DNA of 10,974 bases from JALYGK01 sp036259835 (GCA_036259835.1 DATABA010000131.1:1-10974); one strand, 5' to 3'; positions 1 through 7,308 are shown, counted from the first letter of the stretch. Numbers and translations are program-made. The notes: generated from the sequence alone by a model not told the origin.

Positions 1-543
1 AACCTCCTCTCGGAGCTGGTCCCCGCGGTCGAATCCATGCAGGTCGGTGACCCAATGGACGAGGGGACCGAGATGGGGCCGGTCGTGGCGAAGGAGCAGT
101 TCGAACGAGTTCGCGGCTTCGTGGACCGGGCAAGGAGCGGAGGAGCGAAGGTCCTCACCGGCGGTGAGCCCATCGAGGGAAACGGTTTCTTCTATCGTCC
201 GACGGTCATCACGGACCTGGACCAGAAGGACGAGATCGTACAGCGAGAGGTGTTCGGTCCGGTCGTTACCGTGCAGCGGTTCGACGACGACGATCAGGCG
301 ATCGCGTGGGCCAACGACGTCGAGTACGGCCTGGCGGCTTCGGTGTGGACCCGGGACATCGGACGGGCCCTGAACGCCTCGCGCAAGCTCCGGTTTGGGA
401 CGGTATGGATCAACACCCATATCCCGCTCACACCAGAGATGCCCCACGGCGGGTTCAAGCAAAGTGGGTACGGCAAGGACATGTCGATCTACTCCATCGA
501 GGAGTACACGAACCTGAAGCACGTCATGGCCGCGATCGACTGA
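1..543 (+). CDS. Aldehyde dehydrogenase, aminobutyraldehyde (PatD-like) type, C-terminal part
   Basis: The reading frame is open from base 1, so this is the last 180 residues of a protein that normally has about 470-500; the start and the catalytic Cys lie left of the window. The visible part has the standard ALDH tail: a GPVV stretch early on, the REVFGPVV segment whose Glu contacts NAD ribose, the ANDVEYGLAASVWT segment, FGTVWIN, and a C-terminus with PHGGFKQSGYGKDMS followed by an EEYT..KHVM ending. This ending is the one I associate with gamma-aminobutyraldehyde dehydrogenase (YdcW/PatD), which oxidises 4-aminobutanal, and often 3-aminopropanal, to the amino acid in cytosolic putrescine and polyamine breakdown. 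The neighbouring polyamine-type transporter fits. The gene ends tail-to-tail with the minus-strand dehydrogenase, overlapping it by 20 bases. The family is certain; the exact aldehyde is inferred. Confidence 0.9.
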   Translation, partial: NLLSELVPAVESMQVGDPMDEGTEMGPVVAKEQFERVRGFVDRARSGGAKVLTGGEPIEGNGFFYRPTVITDLDQKDEIVQREVFGPVVTVQRFDDDDQAIAWANDVEYGLAASVWTRDIGRALNASRKLRFGTVWINTHIPLTPEMPHGGFKQSGYGKDMSIYSIEEYTNLKHVMAAID

Positions 544-1684
544 TCCGGTAGTCGATACCCCGCTCCAGAAGCCGGGCGAAGAACAGGTCCGGGTCGACGA
601 TATCCTCGGGCGCGAACATACCGCGTTCCGTTATGTCGCCCTTCGCGATCATCTGAGCGACGATCGAAGGAGGAATACCCGTATCGCGCGCTCCGGCCCC
701 CAGACCGGCTTCGGAGTCCGGCTGGATGAGCGACTCGGCGATGACGGAAGAGGGGTGCCCATTGCGCTCGCCTTCCAGAACGACTCGGAGGCACTCCACG
801 TCGTCGGTCCCGGCCGCCTGAGGAAGCCTGCGTCCGAGCACCGAAAGCACATCTCGTGGTCGGACCGCATGACCACCCACATCGATCGGCTCGGTTGAGG
901 AAAGCCCAATTGCGGCGAGGAGCTTGAACCGCTCGATCAGTCCCGGTTCGAACGCGATCTTGAAGGTGACGTGCCGAACGCCCTGCAGGGCTTTCGATTC
1001 GGGGAAGGTTGCCACCTCTGAGTGAAGGGTCGTCACGGCGGTTCGCCTTCCGATCGGAGCGGGGAAGTCGACGTCCTCAGGTTCGCCGAGCGGCTCGACT
1101 TCGGTGAACGCTCCGTCCCGGTAGGCCATGGCCGGGAGCGAGAACTCGTCAAGGATGGTGTCCAAGGAGTACGGGATGGGAAGGGGCAAGCCCTCCGCGG
1201 AGGGGTCGAAAGAGCCGAGCCGCACGTGGACGGCGCGAACGGCGTCGAGCTCGCGCGCGCCGAGCACCGCCAGCAGGTTGGTGATTCCCGGGCTTCCCCC
1301 CATGCAGGTCGCGCCGGTCACCCCGGCCTCCCGAAAACGGTCGGAATAGCCAAGAACCTGCCGGGCGACATGGAACAGGCCGCCGAGGTCCACGTAGCCG
1401 CACCGCGACTGCAGGCACGCCTCGGCGATCAGGGGGTTCAGCCGGTACGCCACCGAGGCGACACAGACATCGGCGTCGCGAAGGAGGTCCACGAACGAGG
1501 CCGCCCCGACGTCGGCCCGAACCGCCTGCACCGCGGCGCGACCGTCCACGAGAGCGGCGACCTGCCGGGCTCCGTCGACGTCGAGGTCTGCCACCGTGAC
1601 CCTCGATACTCCGGCCGATCCGGCAAGGTCGCGAACGATGACCCGCCCCATGGCGCCGGCGCCCCCGACTACCACCGCGTGCAC
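524..1684 (-). CDS. Saccharopine-dehydrogenase-fold oxidoreductase, lysine 6-dehydrogenase-like
   Basis: This is a 386-residue cytosolic NAD(P)-dependent dehydrogenase. The N-terminus carries the Rossmann motif VVVGGAGAMG, followed by an acidic residue after the second strand (VADLD). A conserved YVDLGG segment follows, then GGSPGITNLLA in the middle domain. The C-terminal stretch (IVAQMIAKGDITERGMFAPE) and the overall length closely resemble L-lysine 6-dehydrogenase of Geobacillus, which oxidatively deaminates the epsilon-amine of lysine to the semialdehyde. Saccharopine dehydrogenase itself and carboxynorspermidine dehydrogenase share the fold and are alternatives. I chose GTG at 1684 because GGGAGG lies 10 bases upstream; an ATG at 1702 adds six residues but has no ribosome site. 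It is divergent from the transporter operon and overlaps the aldehyde dehydrogenase end. A role in making the aldehyde that the neighbouring ALDH consumes is inference. Confidence 0.8.
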   Translation of the reverse strand: MHAVVVGGAGAMGRVIVRDLAGSAGVSRVTVADLDVDGARQVAALVDGRAAVQAVRADVGAASFVDLLRDADVCVASVAYRLNPLIAEACLQSRCGYVDLGGLFHVARQVLGYSDRFREAGVTGATCMGGSPGITNLLAVLGARELDAVRAVHVRLGSFDPSAEGLPLPIPYSLDTILDEFSLPAMAYRDGAFTEVEPLGEPEDVDFPAPIGRRTAVTTLHSEVATFPESKALQGVRHVTFKIAFEPGLIERFKLLAAIGLSSTEPIDVGGHAVRPRDVLSVLGRRLPQAAGTDDVECLRVVLEGERNGHPSSVIAESLIQPDSEAGLGAGARDTGIPPSIVAQMIAKGDITERGMFAPEDIVDPDLFFARLLERGIDYRISRSRP

Positions 1685-1694
1685 GATTCGGTAG

Positions 1695-1700
1695 CCTCCC
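1695..1700 (-). promoter_or_regulatory. Ribosome binding site for the lysine 6-dehydrogenase-like gene
   Basis: GGGAGG on the minus strand lies 10 bases before GTG at 1684. It overlaps the alternative ATG at 1702-1700, which itself lacks a Shine-Dalgarno sequence, so it favours the GTG start. Confidence 0.55.
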
Positions 1701-1760
1701 ATGGCCCGGATGGCGTTGCACGAGCGCCGTGGGAAAATTCTCCATCGGGGACGGGACGGC

Positions 1761-1766
1761 GGGGGA
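1761..1766 (+). promoter_or_regulatory. Possible ribosome binding site for the ATPase gene
   Basis: GGGGGA lies 4 bases before TTG at 1771. It is a weak site but better than anything before GTG at 1729, so it tips the start choice. Confidence 0.35.
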
Positions 1767-1770
1767 ACGA

Positions 1771-2916
1771 TTGGACATCATCGACGTCAGGTTGGATCGG
1801 GTCACCAAGCGATTCCAGGACGTCGTCGCCGTCGACGACCTCAGCCTGGAGATCGACCGGGGCGAGTTCTTCAGCCTTCTCGGGCCGTCCGGGTGCGGGA
1901 AGACAACGACGCTTCGGATGATCGGCGGCTTCGAGGAGCCGACCGAGGGGGCCATCTACCTGCGAGGACGCGATGTCACTGAGCTCCCGCCGTACCAGCG
2001 GAACGTGAACACGGTCTTCCAGTCCTACGCCCTGTTTCCCCACCTCAACGTGTTCGAGAACGTGGCGTTCGGGCTTCGCCGGAAGAAGACGGAAAAACCG
2101 GAAATGGAACGGCGGGTGCACGACGCGCTTCGTCTGGTCGACCTTCCAGGGTTGGAGAAGCGGCGCCCCGGTCAGCTCTCAGGGGGGCAGCAGCAGCGCG
2201 TGGCCCTGGCTCGTGCCCTCGTGAACGAGCCGGAGGTCCTGCTTCTGGACGAGCCGCTGGGAGCGCTGGACCTGAAGCTGCGCAAGCAAATGCAGCTGGA
2301 ACTGAAGAGAATCCAGCATGAGGTCGGGATCACGTTCCTGTACGTGACGCATGATCAGGAAGAGGCAATGACGATGTCGAACCGGCTGGCCGTCATGCGC
2401 CAAGGGCGCATCGAGCAAATCGGCCGCCCGAGGGACGTCTACGAGAACCCTGCCACGGAGTTCGTCGCCAGCTTCTTGGGAGCGTCGAACCTCTTGGACG
2501 CGGAGTTGAAGGAGATTCAGGGCGGCAGGGCAACCGTCCAGGTGTCCGGCGGTACGTCCATTACCGTTCCGGGGGACCGCTTGAATGGACTCAGGGGTAG
2601 ATTCAAGGTCGGGGTTCGCCCGGAGAAGATCTTCGTGCTGCGTCCACGAGAGGATGTTCCGGAGGGTTGGAATTCCCTCTCCGGCAAGGTCCAGGACGCC
2701 GCCTATGTCGGGGTCAGTCACCAGTTCACGGTGGAGGGAGCGTCGGGTCGCACACTGAACGTCTACGAGCAAAATATCGCCGGACAATCGGTTCCTCGGC
2801 CCGGGAACTCGGTTCGGTTGGCATGGAAGCCAGAGCACACCTTCGTCGTTCGCCCATCGGCGTCCGCCGAAGGAGAGGAGGAGGAAGGGGAATGGAAGAA
2901 AGCAGAAATCGGCTGA
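1771..2916 (+). CDS. potA: Polyamine-type ABC transporter ATP-binding protein (PotA-like)
   Basis: This 381-residue ATPase drives import by the PotABCD-type transporter. All nucleotide-binding motifs are intact: Walker A GPSGCGKTT (residues 38-46), Q-loop at Gln84 in FQSYALFPHL, signature LSGGQQQR (from 136), Walker B LLLDEP with Asp160/Glu161, the D-loop GALD, and the H-loop His194 in THDQEE. After about residue 235 comes a C-terminal TOBE-type domain with GVRPEK, as in the PotA/MalK group. The start is uncertain. TTG at 1771 follows a GGGGGA purine run with a 4-base spacer and leaves room for divergent promoters. GTG at 1729 would add 14 residues but has no ribosome site. It is first in the plus-strand operon and overlaps the next gene by 25 bases. 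Polyamine specificity comes from family resemblance; related transporters carry other cationic amines. Confidence 0.9.
   Translation: MDIIDVRLDRVTKRFQDVVAVDDLSLEIDRGEFFSLLGPSGCGKTTTLRMIGGFEEPTEGAIYLRGRDVTELPPYQRNVNTVFQSYALFPHLNVFENVAFGLRRKKTEKPEMERRVHDALRLVDLPGLEKRRPGQLSGGQQQRVALARALVNEPEVLLLDEPLGALDLKLRKQMQLELKRIQHEVGITFLYVTHDQEEAMTMSNRLAVMRQGRIEQIGRPRDVYENPATEFVASFLGASNLLDAELKEIQGGRATVQVSGGTSITVPGDRLNGLRGRFKVGVRPEKIFVLRPREDVPEGWNSLSGKVQDAAYVGVSHQFTVEGASGRTLNVYEQNIAGQSVPRPGNSVRLAWKPEHTFVVRPSASAEGEEEEGEWKKAEIG
2880..2884 (+). promoter_or_regulatory. Ribosome binding site for the substrate-binding lipoprotein gene
   Basis: GGAGG within a long purine run (2871-2891), 7 bases before ATG at 2892. 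It sits inside the end of the ATPase gene and fixes the start of the binding protein, excluding longer in-frame extensions. Confidence 0.75.
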
Positions 2917-4151
2917 GCATGGATCCGGCTCTTCTTCGGGGACTGACCCAGCGCCGGATCTCCAGGCGCGACGCGCTCAAGTACGGGGGAATGGGAACCG
3001 TGGCGGCCTTCCTGGCGGCGTGCGGGGTTAGCGGGACCCAGACGCCACAGCGGACTCCGGCCGGTGCAGACCTGAACAGGATCTACGGGAAGGGGAAAAC
3101 CGGCGTCCTCGACTTCGCCAACTGGGAGGAATACATCGACCTCAACGAGAAGGGCGACAGTCCGACCCTCCTCCGCTTCGAGAAGGAAACCGGGATCAAG
3201 GTCAACTACAAGACCGTCATCAACGACAACAACCCGTTCCTGGCGAGGATCATCCAGTCGCTTCAGGCGGGACAGGGCAGTGGATACGACCTGATCGTCA
3301 TCACCAACGGTGGTCCCATCGAGCGGATGATCAAGCTCGGTTTCCTGACACCACTCGACCACAAGCGCCTGCCGAACTTCGCTCGCTACGCCGGTCCCGG
3401 GGTGAAGAATCCGGCATACGACCCAGGAAACAAGTACACGGTGGCGTGGCAATCCGGCTTCACTGGTATCGCCTACAACTCCAAGGTGGTCAAGACTCGA
3501 CCCACGAGCTTCCGCGACCTGTTGAACCCGGAGTACAAGGGAAGGGTGGGGATGTTCGCCAACAACCAGGACCTACCCTGTCCTGCGCTGGTGAACATGG
3601 GATTTGACGTTCAAAAGTCCACCCCGGACCAGTGGCGGCAGGCGGCGGAGGTCCTGACGAAACAGCGCGACGACGGAATCGTCCGGAAGTACTACGACCA
3701 GAGCTACATCGACGCGCTGGAGAACGGTGACATCGTCATCACCCAGGCGTGGTCGGGCGACATCTTCCAGTCGGCCGCACCCAAGGACTACGGCGGCCGC
3801 GGATTCTCGGAACTCAAGTTCGCCCTCCCACAAGAGGGTGGGATCCTCTGGACGGACAACATGGCCATTCCGCTTCGGGCGGAGCACCCGGTGGACGCCA
3901 TCACGTTCATGAACTTCGTCTACGACCCGCAGGTGGCGGCCAACCTCGCGGCCTGGATCTGGTACGTCTCACCGGTCCCGGCGGCCAAGGACGTGGTGTT
4001 GAACGAATTGGAGGACCCGGTTGCGGCCAATAGCCCGTTGATCTTCCCGTCACTGGAGGATCAGCAGAGGGCGCACAAGTACAAGGTCTTCAGGGACGCC
4101 GCGGAAGAGGAAGAGTGGAACAGCATCTTCCAGCCGATCTTCACCGCGTAA
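2892..4151 (+). CDS. potD: Spermidine/putrescine-type ABC transporter substrate-binding lipoprotein (PotD-like)
   Basis: A 419-residue periplasmic-type binding protein anchored on the outside of the cytoplasmic membrane. The N-terminus has a twin-arginine motif (SRRDALK, residues 24-30), a short hydrophobic core and a lipobox LAAC with Cys44, so it looks like a Tat-exported lipoprotein. The mature part has the PotD-family pattern: LDFANWEEYI near residue 74, a RFEKETGIKVNY segment, QAGQGSGYDLIV, a YTVAWQSGFTGIAYN lobe-crossing segment, and NMAIPL toward the C-terminus. Length matches the family. It presents cationic amines to the PotB/PotC-like permeases. The frame stays open upstream to 2667, but ATG at 2892 has the strong ribosome site and precedes the signal directly. 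It overlaps the ATPase gene by 25 bases and the permease gene by 37. The ligand is not readable from sequence. Confidence 0.92.
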   Translation: MEESRNRLSMDPALLRGLTQRRISRRDALKYGGMGTVAAFLAACGVSGTQTPQRTPAGADLNRIYGKGKTGVLDFANWEEYIDLNEKGDSPTLLRFEKETGIKVNYKTVINDNNPFLARIIQSLQAGQGSGYDLIVITNGGPIERMIKLGFLTPLDHKRLPNFARYAGPGVKNPAYDPGNKYTVAWQSGFTGIAYNSKVVKTRPTSFRDLLNPEYKGRVGMFANNQDLPCPALVNMGFDVQKSTPDQWRQAAEVLTKQRDDGIVRKYYDQSYIDALENGDIVITQAWSGDIFQSAAPKDYGGRGFSELKFALPQEGGILWTDNMAIPLRAEHPVDAITFMNFVYDPQVAANLAAWIWYVSPVPAAKDVVLNELEDPVAANSPLIFPSLEDQQRAHKYKVFRDAAEEEEWNSIFQPIFTA

Positions 4152-5017
4152 GAAAACCGAAGACTCGACTGGGGAGGGCCCTGGCGCCTTACCTGCTCGT
4201 GTTTCCGGGCAGCGTCTGGCTCCTTCTGTTCTTTCTCGTGCCGCTGGTCTTCATGGCGTCCATGTCGCTCCAGACCGGAAACCTCATCGAGGGCTTCCGT
4301 CAGACGTGGAACTTCGGGAACTTCGTGGATGCCATCTCCCAATACCGCGTTCAGTTCATCCGGTCGCTGGTGTACGCGTCGATTGCCACGGCGGTCACGC
4401 TGGTCGTGGCCTACCCGCTGGCGTACTGGATTGCGTTCCACGGCGGGCGGCACAAGACGGTCTTCCTGTTCATGCTGATCCTGCCGTTCCTCGTCTCGTT
4501 CGTGATTCGGACCCTTGCGTGGCAGTGGATCCTTTCGGACCAGGGCATCATTCTCGGGACGCTCAAACGGTGGAACCTTCTTCCAGAGTCGTTCCACGTG
4601 CTGGCCACGCCGGCCGCCGTGATCAGCGGCATCGCCTACAACTTCCTGCCGTTCATGGCCCTTCCGCTCTACGTCGCCCTCGAAAAGATCGACCGAAGCG
4701 TGGTCGAGGCGGCCCGCGACCTCTACGCCGACAGGGTGGAGGTGTTCCGGCGGGTAATCCTGCCCCTGTCGGTTCCTGGCGTCTTCGCCGGAATCCTGCT
4801 GACGTTCGTCCCCGCCGTCGGGGACTACGTCAACGCGGCCATTCTCGGCGGAACGAGGACGACCATGATCGGCAACATCATCCAACTCCAGTTCCTGGAG
4901 AACTTCCGGTATCCGATCGCTTCAGCGCTCTCGTTCATGCTCATGGTGGCGTTGCTCATCGGGATCTTCGCGTACGCCAAGGTCTTGGGGGCGCGGAGCA
5001 TTGAGGAGTACGTCTGA
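4115..5017 (+). CDS. potB: Polyamine-type ABC transporter permease (PotB-like)
   Basis: A 300-residue integral membrane permease with about six hydrophobic segments: roughly 26-48, 82-106, 115-138, 163-188, 216-236 and 266-290. The cytoplasmic coupling loop reads EAARDLYADRVEVFRRVILPL (198-218), the EAA loop that docks on the ATPase. The usual Gly of EAA-x3-G is Tyr204 here, while the partner permease keeps Gly. The start is GTG at 4115, with GAGG 4 bases upstream. No other ATG/GTG/TTG precedes the first membrane segment, so the gene truly begins inside the binding-protein gene, overlapping it by 37 bases, which implies translational coupling. Its stop TGA shares one base with the ATG of the next permease. 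It forms half of the membrane channel. Confidence 0.93.
   Translation: MEQHLPADLHRVRKPKTRLGRALAPYLLVFPGSVWLLLFFLVPLVFMASMSLQTGNLIEGFRQTWNFGNFVDAISQYRVQFIRSLVYASIATAVTLVVAYPLAYWIAFHGGRHKTVFLFMLILPFLVSFVIRTLAWQWILSDQGIILGTLKRWNLLPESFHVLATPAAVISGIAYNFLPFMALPLYVALEKIDRSVVEAARDLYADRVEVFRRVILPLSVPGVFAGILLTFVPAVGDYVNAAILGGTRTTMIGNIIQLQFLENFRYPIASALSFMLMVALLIGIFAYAKVLGARSIEEYV
5003..5008 (+). promoter_or_regulatory. Ribosome binding site for the second permease gene
   Basis: GAGGAG, 8 bases before ATG at 5017, located inside the last codons of the first permease gene. The stop and start are fused as TGATG, so it supports re-initiation. Confidence 0.6.
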
Positions 5018-5868
5018 TGGCGGTCATGACACGGGAGCGCGTCCGTACCACCGAGACGGCCGCGCCCGCTGCGCCATCGCGGCGACGACGCAGGTGGACG
5101 CGGTTCATCCTCCCCGCGTACGTCGCCTTCGTGATGTTCTACCTGGTCTTGCCGATCCTGGTCATGATCATCTACGGGTTCAACGAGAGCGGCGAGAAGA
5201 AGGTGAGCTTTCGCTGGCTCGGGTTCACCACCGAGTGGTACGAACGCTTGTTTCGCTTCCAGGACCTCACGGCCGCGCTCAAGAACTCCCTGATCATCGC
5301 CGCCGTGAGCACCGTGATCGCCACGATCCTGGGGACCCTCATCGCTTTGGCCCTGGTCCGGTACAGGTTTCGGGGCCGAAGCGGCCTGGATTTCGTGCTC
5401 TTCATGAACATCTCGGCACCGGAGATCGTTCTCGGAGCGTCGCTGCTCTCGCTCTTCGTCACCTTCGGCGTGCCGCGAGGACTCCTGACCATCCTGATCG
5501 CGCACGTGATGTTCAACATCGCCTATGTGGCTATCACGGTGCGGGCCCGGCTGATCGGCTTCGATCGCTCGGTGGAGGAGGCGGCCCAGGACCTCGGGGC
5601 GGGTCCGTGGACCACGTTCACCAAGGTCACGCTGCCGCTGATCTTCCCCGGCGTGGTGGCGGGAGGGCTCCTGGCATTCGTCTTGTCGATCGACGACTTC
5701 GTCATCACGAATTTCAATGCCGGAGCGACGCAAACGTTCCCGTTGTGGGTCTACGGAGCGGTTAAGATCGGTATCCCGCCGCAGGTGTTCGTTATGGGAA
5801 CGCTGATCTTCATGTTCGGCGTGGTGCTCGCGGTTGCAAACGTTGTCTTGCAGCGCCGAAAGGCGTGA
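5017..5868 (+). CDS. potC: Polyamine-type ABC transporter permease (PotC-like)
   Basis: A 283-residue permease that pairs with the preceding one. A basic cytoplasmic head (SRRRRRW, residues 21-27) leads into the first membrane segment (about 30-53), with further segments near 90-114, 126-150, 156-176, 208-230 and 256-278. The EAA loop EEAAQDLGAGPWTTFTKVTLPL (187-208) is canonical, including the Gly that its partner lacks. The segment SIDDFVITNF after it is typical of PotC and PotI. It starts at ATG 5017, sharing one base with the previous stop and preceded by GAGGAG. A gap of 14 bases separates its stop from the aminotransferase start I prefer. Confidence 0.93.
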   Translation: MAVMTRERVRTTETAAPAAPSRRRRRWTRFILPAYVAFVMFYLVLPILVMIIYGFNESGEKKVSFRWLGFTTEWYERLFRFQDLTAALKNSLIIAAVSTVIATILGTLIALALVRYRFRGRSGLDFVLFMNISAPEIVLGASLLSLFVTFGVPRGLLTILIAHVMFNIAYVAITVRARLIGFDRSVEEAAQDLGAGPWTTFTKVTLPLIFPGVVAGGLLAFVLSIDDFVITNFNAGATQTFPLWVYGAVKIGIPPQVFVMGTLIFMFGVVLAVANVVLQRRKA

Positions 5869-5872
5869 GACG

Positions 5873-5878
5873 GGGAGG
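5873..5878 (+). promoter_or_regulatory. Ribosome binding site for the aminotransferase gene
   Basis: GGGAGG, 4 bases before GTG at 5883. The earlier GTG at 5865, overlapping the permease stop as GTGA, has only AAAGG abutting it, so the later start is favoured. Confidence 0.55.
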
Positions 5879-5882
5879 AAGC

Positions 5883-7289
5883 GTGAGGGCCGAAATCGAC
5901 GTCGAACGAATCACCGCACGAGCCCGCGAGATCGCCGCCGCCGAGCATGAACGCCTGTTGGACCGTTCGCCCGGCTCGGCCACGCTGTTCGAACGAGCCG
6001 TCCAAAGCATGCCCCTCGGCGTGGCGTCGACGTTCCAGGCGAACGACCCCTACCCGATCTACCTGAGCCACGGCCGGGGATCCCGCGTGTGGGATGTCGA
6101 CGGGGCCGAGTACGTCGACTTCCACAACGGGTTCGGCGTCAACATCGTCGGCCACGCACATCCGAAGATCGCCGAGGCGATCGAGCAGGCGGCGCGGTCC
6201 GGGACCCATTTCGCTGTGACCACTGAGAGCACGGTGGCGCTCGCCGAAGAGCTGTGCCGGCGGTTCCGTCTGGAGCAGGTCCGGTTCACCAACTCGGGAA
6301 CCGAAGCCACCATGGACGCCATCCGAGTGGCTCGTGCGGCGACCGGACGGGACACAATTCTCAAGATCGAGGGGTCGTATCACGGACATCACGACGCAGT
6401 TCTCTTCTCCGTGGTTCCCGAAGCCGACGTGCTGGGGCTGAGGACGACCACGACCGGCGAAGCCGCCGAGTCGGAGGGAGAGGTCTACCGGACGATCCCG
6501 ACTTCTAAGGGCGTGCCCGCCAACACAGCGGAGCACACGCTGATCGTGCCGTTCAACAACGCGGCGGCGCTCGAGCGGATCCTCTCGGAGAGGCCGAACG
6601 ACATCGCGGCGCTGATCCTCGAGCCGGTGATGATGAACATCGGCATCGTCCTGCCCGAACCCGGCTATCTGGAATCCGTTCGAGAGCTCTGCACCCGGTA
6701 CGGCGTGGTCCTGATCTTTGACGAGGTCAAATCCGGTGCGACCATCGCCCCGGGCGGCGCCATCGAGCGATTCGGCGTCGATCCCGACCTCGCCTGCTTC
6801 GCCAAGGCCATCGGAGGCGGAACGACCATCGGAGCCTTCGGGGGGAAGGCCTCCGTGATGGAGCTGGTCGCACAAGGCGCCGCGCAACAAGGCACGTTCA
6901 ACGGGAACCCGCTGTCGTGCAGGGCGGGATTGGCGGCGCTCACCGATGTGCTCACCGCGGATGCGTACGCGCATCTGGAGAAGCTCGGAACGCTCCTGGC
7001 GGAGGGATGTCGGCGGGCCATCGAAGAGAACGGCTTGCCGGCCCACAGCGTCGACCTCGGGGCGAAGGGATGCGTGTCGTACCGGCCGAGGCCGCTCCGG
7101 AACTACCGCGACTTCCTGGAGTGCAACACCGACCTCTTCGTCGCTTCGTGGTCCTGGCTGCTCAACCGGGGAATCTTCATGACTCCCGGGGACGAGGAGC
7201 AGTGGACGATCAGCGTTCAGCACTCCGAAGACGACATCCGAGCCTACGTCGACGCCTTCGGGGAATTCTGCGCCGAGGTCGCCCGCTAG
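5883..7289 (+). CDS. Class III PLP-dependent aminotransferase, HemL / beta-amino-acid aminotransferase-like
   Basis: A 468-residue cytosolic fold-type I aminotransferase. Visible motifs, numbered from GTG 5883, are FTNSGTEA (phosphate-binding, 135-142), SYHGHHD (165-171), FDEVKSG with Asp280 for the PLP ring nitrogen, the Schiff-base Lys308 in FAKAIGGGTTIGAFGG, and GTFNGNPL (337-344). The FAKAIGGG-x3-GAFGG pattern places it with glutamate-1-semialdehyde aminomutase and the related beta-phenylalanine aminotransferases, rather than with typical putrescine or GABA aminotransferases. A haem role is unlikely because it is the last gene of an amine transport operon. It probably transaminates the imported amine, its omega-amine, or a beta-amino acid derived from it. 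An extra stretch near residues 180-217 lengthens it relative to HemL. GTG at 5865 is an alternative start (474 residues). Confidence 0.85.
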   Translation: MRAEIDVERITARAREIAAAEHERLLDRSPGSATLFERAVQSMPLGVASTFQANDPYPIYLSHGRGSRVWDVDGAEYVDFHNGFGVNIVGHAHPKIAEAIEQAARSGTHFAVTTESTVALAEELCRRFRLEQVRFTNSGTEATMDAIRVARAATGRDTILKIEGSYHGHHDAVLFSVVPEADVLGLRTTTTGEAAESEGEVYRTIPTSKGVPANTAEHTLIVPFNNAAALERILSERPNDIAALILEPVMMNIGIVLPEPGYLESVRELCTRYGVVLIFDEVKSGATIAPGGAIERFGVDPDLACFAKAIGGGTTIGAFGGKASVMELVAQGAAQQGTFNGNPLSCRAGLAALTDVLTADAYAHLEKLGTLLAEGCRRAIEENGLPAHSVDLGAKGCVSYRPRPLRNYRDFLECNTDLFVASWSWLLNRGIFMTPGDEEQWTISVQHSEDDIRAYVDAFGEFCAEVAR

Positions 7290-7292
7290 CAG

Positions 7293-7306
7293 GCGCGGGG
7301 GCGCGC
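7293..7306. other. GC-only hairpin between convergent operons
   Basis: GCGCG (7293-7297) and CGCGC (7302-7306) flank a GGGG loop in the 19-base gap between the two stop codons at 7289 and 7309. It is symmetrical, so it can fold in either transcript. It has no T-run, so alone it is at most a weak pause or mRNA 3'-end protector. Confidence 0.3.
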
Positions 7307-7308
7307 GG

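Noticed and set aside
524..1684. Identity as 3,5-diaminohexanoate dehydrogenase (Kdd), which would complete a lysine-fermentation set with Kal
   Set aside because: The sequence has the saccharopine-dehydrogenase architecture, and its N-terminus is unlike the Kdd sequence I recall. No kamA, kamD/E or kce is in the window.
1715..1739. TTGCAC and AAAATT as a sigma70-like promoter for the ATPase gene
   Set aside because: Only half the -35 bases match and the spacer is 13 bases, too short for a standard promoter.
1022..1921. A 299-codon plus-strand frame opposite the lysine 6-dehydrogenase-like gene and crossing into the ATPase gene
   Set aside because: It crosses two well-supported genes and the divergent gap, shows no domain signature and has low-complexity Arg/Gly/Pro composition.
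4061..5733. Minus-strand frames (274 and 302 codons) opposite the permeases
   Set aside because: They are extremely rich in Asp, Glu, Arg, His and Gln, the usual antisense image of membrane-protein codons, and have no recognisable motif.
5883..7289. Glutamate-1-semialdehyde aminomutase (hemL) for haem synthesis
   Set aside because: Motifs are related, but it ends an amine-transport operon, no other haem gene is nearby, and it carries an extra internal stretch.
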